A stretch of 64,000 nt of DNA, from positions 1,054,001 to 1,118,000 of the forward strand of contig NZ_CP060007.1 of NCBI RefSeq assembly GCF_014168535.1, in the 5' to 3' direction. Of this stretch, positions 51,559-59,466 are shown one piece after another. The stretch's first letter is position 1; each line of letters begins with the position of its first letter. The notes under the pieces are model-generated. The model ran no database searches and was not told the DNA's origin. It saw only the letters and a program-made list of their open reading frames with translations. Source of the DNA: Lacibacter sediminis (lineage in GTDB: Bacteria > Bacteroidota > Bacteroidia > Chitinophagales > Chitinophagaceae). The translations under genes and the position numbers were made by a program.

Positions 51559-52565
51559 TCGCCCCGCATTCGCCTGAGAAGGATCTTTATTTCTTCTTTG
51601 TTCCAGCCGGTGAAGCGCCCACGCTGCACCACTAGTTTATTTTCGTTGGGATATTGCAGAAAATAATGGAACACAAATTTTTCTTTTGGATTATGCCAGC
51701 CCAGTATTTGTCCAAAACGAAGATCATTAAATACCAAGGTGTCACCCCATTTTTCTAACGTGTAGAATTGCTGCGAAAAGCGAACAAGTTTTTGCATATC
51801 CTCAAATTGATCAACCGGATTCAATAAAGAATCGTTACGTGGGAAGAAATTAAAATCCATTCCGGGTTTTTTGTCAAAGACAGAACGATAGCCGATATAG
51901 TAGCCACTGTCGTTACCTGCAACCACATACCAAAGCCAGTTATTAAGTGGCGTTGGTGTAGTGAAATAACGTTGATGGGGAATATTCTGTGCAACCATTA
52001 TTTGTTTTACTTCCCGATCGATACTGAATTTGTTGTAGCTGCAATAAGTGAGATACAGAAAGGGAATGAAAATGCCGATCCTCCACCACAACGTACGAAG
52101 CGGGTGAAAACGATCCAGGATCAGCAGTGCAACAAATGCGATACCCGGCCATATAGAAAAGAAAATATCGGCCACATACAATGTATTAAATGAAAACCGG
52201 TGATCGTTGAAAGGAATCAACCAGCCAATACCGTAATTATTAAATGCGTCAAGAAACAGGTGCATCAATACTTCCACCAAAAAAAATAATGTCCACTTTT
52301 TAAACGAGATGTCATGCGGTCGGTGAACTCTTTCAGCAACCATTGCCATTATCGGGACAATCAGTACTGCAAACAAAAGTGAATGTGTAAAGCCACGATG
52401 TGCCAACAGATCATCGGCAGTACCCATCCAGAAGGAAGCAACAAAATCAATATCAGGAATACTTTGCGCCAGTGCACCCCAAAGCATTGCTTTTTTACCA
52501 AAACCTTTTTCAAAAAATGCTTCACCAATGCAGGCGCCCAGTGCAATGTGTGTAATTGAATCCAT
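51555..52565 (-). CDS. YdjM-type (DUF457) membrane-bound metal-dependent hydrolase
   Basis: A 336-residue membrane protein. It opens MDSITHIALGACIGEAF and has HRGFTHSLLF and LMHLFLDAFNNYG, the histidine/aspartate motifs of the YdjM/DUF457 family, a membrane relative of phospholipase-C-like metallohydrolases. The substrate is unknown. It lies 8 bp after the DUF6544-like gene. The stop codons of this gene and of the convergent phospholipase gene overlap. Confidence 0.85.
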   Translation of the reverse strand: MDSITHIALGACIGEAFFEKGFGKKAMLWGALAQSIPDIDFVASFWMGTADDLLAHRGFTHSLLFAVLIVPIMAMVAERVHRPHDISFKKWTLFFLVEVLMHLFLDAFNNYGIGWLIPFNDHRFSFNTLYVADIFFSIWPGIAFVALLILDRFHPLRTLWWRIGIFIPFLYLTYCSYNKFSIDREVKQIMVAQNIPHQRYFTTPTPLNNWLWYVVAGNDSGYYIGYRSVFDKKPGMDFNFFPRNDSLLNPVDQFEDMQKLVRFSQQFYTLEKWGDTLVFNDLRFGQILGWHNPKEKFVFHYFLQYPNENKLVVQRGRFTGWNKEEIKILLRRMRGD

Positions 52566-52573
52566 ACTGCTGA

Positions 52574-53665
52574 TTATGGAGTGAAAGTAAACTGAATGTT
52601 GGTAATTTCAAGTTCAAGCCACTTAAAATCTCCATCTTTCAATTTCCATGTTACATTATTCTTCACCGGTATGCGGATGCCATTAATGGTTTTGTGATCA
52701 ATGCAAGTAACCTGCCATTTTTCGAGTGAAGAACGTTTGTTGTTGATATAATAACGGTCGGCTTCAAATTTTTCAAGATCGCCATTTGCGTTGAAATAGA
52801 AAATTCCTGATGCAGTTGTGCCGCCGTAGCTCATGGTTGCTTTTGCAGTTTTATCATCAATGGCTTCCCATTTTATATACTCACTGATTGCTGCTGCAGG
52901 AAACCAAGAGGTCTCAGCAAGGTAGCGTAGCAACGTTCCCTGGTCTGTTTGCGGACCTTTGCTGTCAGCAATAGTAAAAAGTCCGTAGGCTTTAATGAGC
53001 ATGTTTCCCTTTCCTTGTTCATACTTGTCTTTTCCGTTAATGAATAAAAAGTCGGAAGGGCTGATCTTTGTTTTCCATGAAAAGGAGGGGGGATCAGTTG
53101 TAAAATATTGTTCTGCTTCAAATGGTATCCATTTCCCATCGGGTTTGTTTTTCATTTCGCCGCGTTGTTGGAGGTAAACACGTTGAATTGCCGGACGGTT
53201 AATGACACCGCTTGCCTGTAACCATTTTTGAACTGCGGTTGGCAATAGCCGAACCTGTTCATTTATAATTGTACTTGTTGATTTATTGATCGGTTGCGTA
53301 ATCATCCGCTGTACTTCTTTTTTATACATGCGGTTGAATTGCCATTCGCCCAATGCAGGCACAGCAACCAGCAGGATAATGAAGTTGGCTGCTGTTCCCA
53401 TCTTCGCATCTTTCCAGTACCAAATAATGAGTAATTGCGAAATCACCACCGCCGCAAGAGCAAACAGCGGCCAGTTTTCTTTTTTCAGCAAGTAATAAAC
53501 AGCAGCGGCTGTAAACAGCATTGCTGCAAAAAGCCATAATACACCAGTTGGTTTAGAAATATATTTTGTTAGTGCAGGCAGTTTGCTGAAACCAAATCCA
53601 TTGGCAAACCCCATCAGGTGAATAAGACCATGTACAAACAGGAGGAAAGAAAAAAGATATTTCAT
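52574..53665 (-). CDS. DUF6544-like membrane protein
   Basis: A 363-residue protein with about four N-terminal helices (residues 1-105; the first is FSFLLFVHGLIHLMGFANGF) and a C-terminal soluble domain with LPTAVQKWLQASGV, the DUF6544 pattern. The soluble part resembles lipid-carrier-type barrels (LolA-like) in strand arrangement, but that is only an impression. Its ATG overlaps the stop of the 56-residue gene upstream (ATGA). Confidence 0.75.
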   Translation of the reverse strand: MKYLFSFLLFVHGLIHLMGFANGFGFSKLPALTKYISKPTGVLWLFAAMLFTAAAVYYLLKKENWPLFALAAVVISQLLIIWYWKDAKMGTAANFIILLVAVPALGEWQFNRMYKKEVQRMITQPINKSTSTIINEQVRLLPTAVQKWLQASGVINRPAIQRVYLQQRGEMKNKPDGKWIPFEAEQYFTTDPPSFSWKTKISPSDFLFINGKDKYEQGKGNMLIKAYGLFTIADSKGPQTDQGTLLRYLAETSWFPAAAISEYIKWEAIDDKTAKATMSYGGTTASGIFYFNANGDLEKFEADRYYINNKRSSLEKWQVTCIDHKTINGIRIPVKNNVTWKLKDGDFKWLELEITNIQFTFTP

Positions 53666-53832
53666 GCAGATGCTGTTTTTTTCTTTCTCTTTTTTATTTC
53701 TTCTTTTATCTTTTCAGGCATTTCTCTGCAACTGCAATATTTTGCATGTTCAATATGCCAGGCAATACGTTCTTCTAATGTTGCATTCACAGGCATGGCG
53801 TGTTGTAAATGCCACTCTTTATTCAGTTTCAT
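53662..53832 (-). CDS. 56-residue protein coupled to the DUF6544-like gene
   Basis: A short gene below usual length limits. The product begins MKLNKEWHLQHAMPVNATLE, contains HIEHAKYCSCRE with a CxC pair and ends in a basic helix (IKEEIKKRKKKTASA). The reading frame ends with TGA overlapping the next ATG, a strong sign of a real coupled gene. I do not know its function; histidines and CxC might bind a metal. Confidence 0.8.
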   Translation of the reverse strand: MKLNKEWHLQHAMPVNATLEERIAWHIEHAKYCSCREMPEKIKEEIKKRKKKTASA

Positions 53833-53846
53833 ATACAAATGAGTTT

Positions 53847-53873
53847 AACATCCGCCTTTATAAAGCGGATGTT
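53847..53873 (-). terminator. Terminator-like hairpin after the DUF2892 gene
   Basis: AACATCCGC (53847-53855) and GCGGATGTT (53865-53873) form a 9-bp stem with one unpaired base and a TTTATAAA centre that can pair with itself. There is no long T-run. Confidence 0.6.
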
Positions 53874-53907
53874 TCGTTTTCGGAAAATTTACCGGAAGTG
53901 ATGCCTG

Positions 53908-54120
53908 TTATTGCACCTGTTTTTTGGGCGTGCTTTTGATGCCAAACATAGCATACAACGGACACCAGCTTACAAAACTCGTTAATACAAACACCGCAGC
54001 AACTGCAAGTGCTACAATTCCCCATGTACCTGTGATGATGTTTTGAAACCAAAGCAGAGCAAGTACACCTGCTATGCAAAGCCTGATGATGCGATCTGCA
54101 TTGCCTAAATTCTTTTTCAT
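53908..54120 (-). CDS. DUF2892 membrane protein
   Basis: A 70-residue protein with two membrane helices. The N-terminus MKKNLGNADRIIRLCIAGVLALLWF and the motif SWCPLYAMFGI are characteristic of DUF2892 proteins (YgaP-type membrane anchors). These often accompany sulfurtransferases but none is adjacent. A perfect palindromic box (54211-54224) lies 91 bp upstream of the start. Confidence 0.85.
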   Translation of the reverse strand: MKKNLGNADRIIRLCIAGVLALLWFQNIITGTWGIVALAVAAVFVLTSFVSWCPLYAMFGIKSTPKKQVQ

Positions 54121-54210
54121 ATATTTTATTTAATGTTGATTGATGTAAGAAACAGAGCACAAGGTTTAAAAACAATCCGGTTTCCTGAATGATATTGAAA
54201 GCCGCAGCAA

Positions 54211-54224
54211 ATGATGTTCATCAT
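54211..54224. promoter_or_regulatory. CRP/FNR-type box upstream of the DUF2892 gene
   Basis: ATGAT-GTTC-ATCAT fits TGA-N6-TCA. No good -7 element lies at 36.5 or 58.5 bp, so this site is less certain as an activator box than the others. Confidence 0.5.
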
Positions 54225-54256
54225 AAAAAAGAGAGGGGCCGATTGACATCGGCCCC
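54225..54256 (-). terminator. Terminator of the universal stress protein gene
   Basis: GGGGCCGAT (54235-54243) and ATCGGCCCC (54248-54256) form a 9-bp stem with loop of four, followed on the minus strand by TCTCTTTTTT. Confidence 0.92.
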
Positions 54257-54282
54257 GAAACAATCACCAACCAAATTGCTAT

Positions 54283-55104
54283 CTATCTGTGTGCGATAAA
54301 TACGGGTAACTTATGTTCTGCGATCACATCTTTCACAAGGCTTTTGCGAATGAGCTGTGAAATGGCAGAACGTCCAAATGCACCGGATACCACTAAAGCA
54401 CTTTCACGATTATTGATCCAGGTGCTGAAATACTTCTCAGGACTCATATCCAGCTTCATCAATGTGAGATCGCTGAAATGTCTTGATACGAGTTCTTCAA
54501 TATTTACCTGTTGTGGGAATTCATTCTTCCCGTCTTCATGGATGTACACCAGTAAAGTGGGTTGTTTTGTTAATTCAGGAAACAGGTAAGCGAATTGTTT
54601 GATGGCATATACTGATGATTCGCTGCCATCGTAACAAAGAATGTTTGTTTTTGGAAAATTATACTTCTCCGGCACAACTACAACCGGGCACTCTGATCTG
54701 TGTAATATGTCCTGTAAATATTCATTCAATTTTCCACCAAGATTTTCATAAAACACTTCACTGCCTATCACCAATACATCAGCAAATCTTGTTTCGGCTT
54801 TCAGTTCAGGTAATGCAAAATCGTACAGGTCTTCATGCACACGGTATTCCATGCCGTTTCTACGACAAAGTGTTTCAAACTTTGTCATGTTCTCCTTCAT
54901 CACTTCCGTATTACGTTCTTCTACTAAAGGAACAAACATAGGACCGCTCATGCCATCGGCATAGCTCCATAGGTTGGCGGCCTGTGCTTGTGGCAAAAAG
55001 GCGCCGGTTACTAAAGCAGGTTCCAACTCATTCAGTTCACGGGCAAATTGGAAAGCTCCGTTTGAAAAATGAGTTCCGTCGAATGCCAGCAGAATCTTTT
55101 TCAT
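54283..55104 (-). CDS. Universal stress protein, tandem USP domains
   Basis: A 273-residue protein with two USP folds (about 1-145 and 150-273). The first begins KKILLAFDGTHFSNGAF. The second has ILCYDGSESSVYAI and ends VVSGAFGRSAISQL, a variant of the ATP-binding G-x-x-G-x9-G loop. USPs protect cells during stasis and low oxygen. A TGA-N6-TCA box lies at 55176-55189; a weak -7 element GATCTTTA ends 58.5 bp from its centre. Confidence 0.93.
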   Translation of the reverse strand: MKKILLAFDGTHFSNGAFQFARELNELEPALVTGAFLPQAQAANLWSYADGMSGPMFVPLVEERNTEVMKENMTKFETLCRRNGMEYRVHEDLYDFALPELKAETRFADVLVIGSEVFYENLGGKLNEYLQDILHRSECPVVVVPEKYNFPKTNILCYDGSESSVYAIKQFAYLFPELTKQPTLLVYIHEDGKNEFPQQVNIEELVSRHFSDLTLMKLDMSPEKYFSTWINNRESALVVSGAFGRSAISQLIRKSLVKDVIAEHKLPVFIAHR

Positions 55105-55123
55105 GATGAATGATTTTGAAGGT

Positions 55124-55189
55124 TAAAGATCAATTAGAAGCGCTCTATAAAGAATGACTCGCAATAGCCGGGGGGCTGATTCGGATCAT
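55124..55189 (-). promoter_or_regulatory. USP promoter with CRP/FNR-type box
   Basis: CTGAT-TCGG-ATCAT (55176-55189) overlaps the last bases of polX. The minus strand GATCTTTA (55131-55124) is a poor -7 element (two mismatches), but the 58.5-bp spacing equals that of trx and hsp20. Confidence 0.6.
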
Positions 55190-56220
55190 AAATGTTTTTT
55201 TTTTAATATTTCAACAGGTCTTTTGCGCATGGCCTGTTCAATTTCGCCTTTGTTGAGCCGCTTTTCCGGCGGGATGTAGTTCATGCCTAAAAACCGATAC
55301 ATCTCTTCTTCCGTTTCTCCGGCCAGCCACTCATCCTGCTCATTAAAAATGCCGTATTCGTTTATTTTGAAACCACGTTCTTTTGCAATGCTGCGGAGTT
55401 TAATGTTATGTTCTTTTGAACCGGTGAAATATAGCATGGCAGCTCCGAATTCATGATCGCTTACAATGCGCACATCCACCTGCACCTGTTGCTCTTTTAA
55501 TACAATGCTTGCTTTGGTTCGCCCTGCTGCTATTACCTTATCAACACCCTGCATATTAGTGAGTTTGGTAATGATCTTTTTCCTGTCTTTTTCATTGGCT
55601 GTAATGATCAGGTCAATATCACCAATCGTTTCCTTTTTTCTCCTCAAACTGCCTGCCAGTTCTGCACGCTTTACACCAGGAAATGTTTTCACCAATGACA
55701 GTAGTTTATTTCCAATCTTTTCTGCTTCAGCAAGTGCCAGTCGTTTTTTGTTTTCTTTTTCCAGTTTCAAAGCCTGCATCATGTTACTGATCTTCGTAGG
55801 CCCAAACCCTTTCAGCTTGCTCAACCGGTTATGTTGCAAAGCATCAACCAAATCCTGTTTTGAGTTTATATGCAGTTGTTTGTGCAAAGTTCGTAAGGTT
55901 GCCGGACCAAAACCAGTGATATTCATCAGCTCCAATAATTCAAATGGTACTTTCTGTTTGAGTTGTTCATAGGCTTTTATCTTGCCTGTGCGGAGATATT
56001 CAATAATTTTCATGGCAATGCTTTCACCAATGCCGCCCAGCGCATCCAACGCTTTCACATCTTTATACATCGAAATATCTTCATTCATATTGAACAGAAT
56101 CTTTGCTGCATTTTCATAAGCAATGCTGCGAAAACGTTCAGTTGGTCCCAGGTAACTGTAACAATCAGCCATGCTGTGAAAGATGTTTGAAAGTCTGGTA
56201 TTATTTGCCGGATGTTTCAT
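55186..56220 (-). CDS. Family X DNA polymerase (PolX) without the PHP domain
   Basis: A 344-residue protein. Two helix-hairpin-helix segments (LDALGGIGESIAMKI, MNITGFGPATLRTL, KGFGPTKISNM) precede the nucleotidyltransferase with AGSLRRKKETIGDIDLII (catalytic DxD) and VDVRIV. The end LNYIPPEKRLNKGEIEQA-like region is where standard bacterial PolX (about 570 residues) passes into a PHP exonuclease domain; here the protein stops about 15 residues later. It is thus a gap-filling repair polymerase lacking the proofreading/AP-endonuclease domain. Confidence 0.9.
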   Translation of the reverse strand: MKHPANNTRLSNIFHSMADCYSYLGPTERFRSIAYENAAKILFNMNEDISMYKDVKALDALGGIGESIAMKIIEYLRTGKIKAYEQLKQKVPFELLELMNITGFGPATLRTLHKQLHINSKQDLVDALQHNRLSKLKGFGPTKISNMMQALKLEKENKKRLALAEAEKIGNKLLSLVKTFPGVKRAELAGSLRRKKETIGDIDLIITANEKDRKKIITKLTNMQGVDKVIAAGRTKASIVLKEQQVQVDVRIVSDHEFGAAMLYFTGSKEHNIKLRSIAKERGFKINEYGIFNEQDEWLAGETEEEMYRFLGMNYIPPEKRLNKGEIEQAMRKRPVEILKKKHL

Positions 56221-56280
56221 GTGCTGTACAAAGGACCGCCATCTTCGTTTAGTCTTATATGAGTAGCATCAAAGATTGGC

Positions 56281-56324
56281 GTGATGATTGTCATATGTTT
56301 TCATGTTGAATTGAAATAGCTTAC
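56281..56324 (+). promoter_or_regulatory. baeRF-operon promoter with CRP/FNR-type box
   Basis: GTGAT-GATT-GTCAT (56281-56294; ATGAC-AATC-ATCAC on the other strand) fits TGA-N6-TCA. TAGCTTAC (56317-56324) matches TAnnTTTG at four of six fixed positions and ends 36.5 bp from the box centre, 19 bp before the ATG. The box lies between polX and the baeRF gene. Confidence 0.55.
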
Positions 56325-56343
56325 ATCTCTAAAATCAAACGAT

Positions 56344-57441
56344 ATGAACGCAAACATTGCACCTGAAATACGTGAAGTAATGGGAGCACTGCATTACAGG
56401 CCTTCCGTTTCAATCATTCTTCCGTTTGAACCGAAAATGAATTTAAAGACTGAGTTGATGTATTCATTGAAGATTGCGGTGAAAAAAGTGGAAGATGAGT
56501 TGCTGGCAGAATATCCGGGTGAAATGTCGTCGCTGGTAATGGCTAAGCTCAATGCGCTTATTAAAAATCTTAATTTCAATACGTACAAGAAAAGTATTGC
56601 GTTGTATGTATCGCCTGTATTTGAAAAAGTGTTGTACCTGGATGTGCCGGTTGAAGAAAAGATCATTATTGATGAATCATTCGAGATCAGGGATCTTGTT
56701 TACAGCAAAAAGGAATTGCATAAATATCTTGTTCTGCTGCTTAGCGGAAGAGAAAGCAGGATGTACTTAGGTAACAGTGGTGATCTTGTGCGGATAATTT
56801 CTGACAGACCGGAGCAAATTGATGCTTATGTAAATGAAGCGCCCGAAAGGGTTGCTAATTTCTCCGACGTATCAGACCGAAAGGAAATAATGATGAAGAA
56901 ATTTCTTTATCACATCGATCATTCACTCGATATTGTTTTGAATGCCTATCATCTTCCTTTGTTTGTAATGGGTACTGACAGAATACTGGGGCATTTCAAA
57001 CAAATTACCCGGCATGAAAAAGCTATTGTACAGATCATACATGGTAATTATGAAGAGAGTTCACTTGTGGAGTTGAAAGAATTATTGCAGCCTTACATTG
57101 ATGATTGGAAAAAAGTAAAAGAAAAGGACCTGCTTAACCAGATAGAAGAGGCCGCTGGAAAAAAGAAGCTGGCAGTGGGTATGACAGCTGTATGGCGTGA
57201 TGCCTCACATAAAAAAGGGCAGTTGCTGGTGGTAGAAAAGAATTATATGTTCCCTGCACAACATAGTTCTTCGGCCGATGTAATTGAAAAACTTGAAGAA
57301 CCTTATAACCGTTTCTCTTACATTAAAGATGCAGTGGATGATGTAATCGAACGTGTGCTGGATAACGGAGGAGATGTGGAGTTTGTGGATGAAGGGTTGC
57401 TGCAGCCTTATGAGCATATTGTGCTGATCAATTTTTACTGA
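56344..57441 (+). CDS. eRF1-like (baeRF family) protein, possible ribosome hibernation factor
   Basis: A 365-residue protein with the organisation of bacterial archaeo-eukaryotic release-factor homologues: an N-terminal domain beginning with SVSIILPFEP, a central VSPVFEKVLYLDVPV region, RNase H-like middle (YLVLLLSGRESRMYLG), and a C-terminal L7Ae-like part (KLAVGMTAVWRDASHKKGQLLVVEKN). Balon, a hibernation factor, and mycobacterial Rv2629 belong to this group. No GGQ release motif is visible. Its place in a stress island agrees with a role in dormant ribosomes, but this is inferred from family. Confidence 0.75.
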   Translation: MNANIAPEIREVMGALHYRPSVSIILPFEPKMNLKTELMYSLKIAVKKVEDELLAEYPGEMSSLVMAKLNALIKNLNFNTYKKSIALYVSPVFEKVLYLDVPVEEKIIIDESFEIRDLVYSKKELHKYLVLLLSGRESRMYLGNSGDLVRIISDRPEQIDAYVNEAPERVANFSDVSDRKEIMMKKFLYHIDHSLDIVLNAYHLPLFVMGTDRILGHFKQITRHEKAIVQIIHGNYEESSLVELKELLQPYIDDWKKVKEKDLLNQIEEAAGKKKLAVGMTAVWRDASHKKGQLLVVEKNYMFPAQHSSSADVIEKLEEPYNRFSYIKDAVDDVIERVLDNGGDVEFVDEGLLQPYEHIVLINFY

Positions 57442-58211
57442 TGAACATTATTGTACATCGAAAGTTTAGGTGGAAGCAGATGCCGTTATTATTATGGTTT
57501 CTGCTTCCATTTTTCCTTTTTGGGCAAACCGCAAAGGAAATTGTACAAAAGGCCGATGCCAAGATGAGAGGCAATACTTCAATTGTGGAGATTACTATAA
57601 AAACAGTACGTCCATCCTGGAGCAGAAGTATGGATGTAAAGGCATGGACAAAGGGAGCAGATTATTCACTGATCCTTGTACAGTCGCCGGCAAAAGATAA
57701 AGGCATTGTTTTTCTGAAACGGAAAAAAGAAGTGTGGAACTGGATGCCTTCGCTGGAACGCATCATTAAACTTCCACCTTCTATGATGAGCCAAAGTTGG
57801 ATGGGCACAGATTTTACCAACGATGACCTGGTAAAAGAATCTTCTGTATTAAAGGATTATGATCATTCACTTGTTGGTGATACAGTGATTGGCAGCCGCA
57901 ATTGTTATATTATTCAAATGATACCTAAAGCAGAAGCAGCTGTGGTATGGGGAAAGCTGATCGTATGTATTGATAAAACGGATTTCATCGAACTGCATAC
58001 ACGCTTTTATGATGAAGATGGTGTACTCATCAACAGTATGAATGGCTACGATATAAAAATGATGGACGGAAGGTTGATACCTACAAGGTTTGAAATGATT
58101 CCTGCAGATAAGCGAAACCATAAAACCGAAATGATCTATCGTTCTGTGCAATACGATCGACCTATAAACGATGGATTTTTTACAATTGAAAAAATGAAAG
58201 CCCTTCGTTAA
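57441..58211 (+). CDS. LolA-like outer-membrane lipoprotein-sorting protein
   Basis: A 256-residue exported protein. The signal peptide (LLLWFLLPFFLFGQ) is followed by AKEIVQKADAKMRGNTSIVEITIKTVRPSWSRSMDVKAW and later WNWMPSLERIIKLPPSMMSQSW, features of the LolA-like (COG2834) family that carry lipids or lipoproteins across the periplasm. It starts one base within the stop of baeRF and is followed by two permeases and an ATPase. Confidence 0.85.
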   Translation: MNIIVHRKFRWKQMPLLLWFLLPFFLFGQTAKEIVQKADAKMRGNTSIVEITIKTVRPSWSRSMDVKAWTKGADYSLILVQSPAKDKGIVFLKRKKEVWNWMPSLERIIKLPPSMMSQSWMGTDFTNDDLVKESSVLKDYDHSLVGDTVIGSRNCYIIQMIPKAEAAVVWGKLIVCIDKTDFIELHTRFYDEDGVLINSMNGYDIKMMDGRLIPTRFEMIPADKRNHKTEMIYRSVQYDRPINDGFFTIEKMKALR

Positions 58212-58235
58212 TGCAAGCTGTTAAATTAGTTGAAC

Positions 58236-59456
58236 ATGACATGGTTGTTAAAACTGGCATGGAAGAATATGTGGCGAAACAGAAGCCGCACCCTGATTAC
58301 AATGGCTTCTGTTTTGTTTGCTGTTGTTTTATCTGTATTAGCAAGCAGTTTAAAGGAAGGGATATTTGACAACCTGGTAAAGAATGTCGTGAGTTTCTAT
58401 ACAGGCTATCTGCAGGTGCACAAAGCAGGTTATTGGGATGAACAGATACTTGATAATAGTTTTGAAGCTTCATCATCAACTCAAGAAAAAATTTTCAGGA
58501 ATAACAATGTAAAAGGAGTTGCAGCAAGGCTGGAGTCGTTCGCATTGGCTTCATCGAACGATATTACAAAAGGTTGTCTTGTTGTTGGTATCGACCCCGA
58601 AAATGAAGATCGTATTACTGCACTAAAACAAAAATTAATAGGGGGTGATTATTTATCTGCAAATGACCGGTCGGTACTTATAGCCGAAGGATTGTCCAAT
58701 CGGTTACAGTTACATCTGCACGATACAATTGTATTGATTGGTCAAGGGTATCATGGTGCAACAGCTGCAGGTAAATTTTCCGTTAAAGGCATTTTGAAAT
58801 TCGGTTCGCCTGATCTTAATGATAAAGCGTTGTTTATGTCGCTGGCAACAGCGCAGGATTTTTACAGTGCAGAGGGTATGGTAACATCGTATGTGCTTTC
58901 GCTGTACAATACAAAAGCATTACAGTTAACAGCAACATCTATCCGTTCAAACTTAGATAAGGAATTTGAAGTGATGACATGGGAAGAAATGATTCCCGAT
59001 ATCAAGCAGCATATCCAAACCGATTCAAACAATATGAAGTATGTGTTGGGGGTACTGTATATGCTTATTTGTTTTGGAGTGTTCAGCACCTTGCTGATGA
59101 TGATGGTGGAACGAAAGTATGAAATGGGTATGCTGGTGGCAATTGGAATGCGAAAAGAAAAGATGATGTTACTGTTGCTGATTGAATCGCTGCTAACTGT
59201 GTTGGCCGGTTGTGTACTTGGTTTGCTGTCGAGTATACCTGTTGTCTACATGCTCAACAAACATCCTATCCGCATGGGTGGAGAAGCAGCAAAAGCATAC
59301 GAACGGTTTGGATTCGAGGCCATCTTTCCCACATCTACCGATGCATCTATTTTTATCAGCCAGGGTTTCATCGTATTGATCATCGGTTCGGTGTTATCAT
59401 TATATCCGTTGTATAAAGTAATGCGGCTGAATCCGGTTACAGCAATGAAACGATAA
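58236..59456 (+). CDS. FtsX/LolC-type ABC transporter permease 1
   Basis: A 406-residue permease. The N-terminal helix region starts LKLAWKNMWRNRSRTLITM and is followed by a large periplasmic domain (about 45-265) and three more helices (from KYVLGVLYMLICFGVFSTLLMM). This is the MacB_PCD-FtsX architecture of LolC/E. Start at ATG 58236, 24 bp after the LolA-like gene. Confidence 0.88.
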   Translation: MTWLLKLAWKNMWRNRSRTLITMASVLFAVVLSVLASSLKEGIFDNLVKNVVSFYTGYLQVHKAGYWDEQILDNSFEASSSTQEKIFRNNNVKGVAARLESFALASSNDITKGCLVVGIDPENEDRITALKQKLIGGDYLSANDRSVLIAEGLSNRLQLHLHDTIVLIGQGYHGATAAGKFSVKGILKFGSPDLNDKALFMSLATAQDFYSAEGMVTSYVLSLYNTKALQLTATSIRSNLDKEFEVMTWEEMIPDIKQHIQTDSNNMKYVLGVLYMLICFGVFSTLLMMMVERKYEMGMLVAIGMRKEKMMLLLLIESLLTVLAGCVLGLLSSIPVVYMLNKHPIRMGGEAAKAYERFGFEAIFPTSTDASIFISQGFIVLIIGSVLSLYPLYKVMRLNPVTAMKR

Positions 59457-59466
59457 ATTGTTGCTT

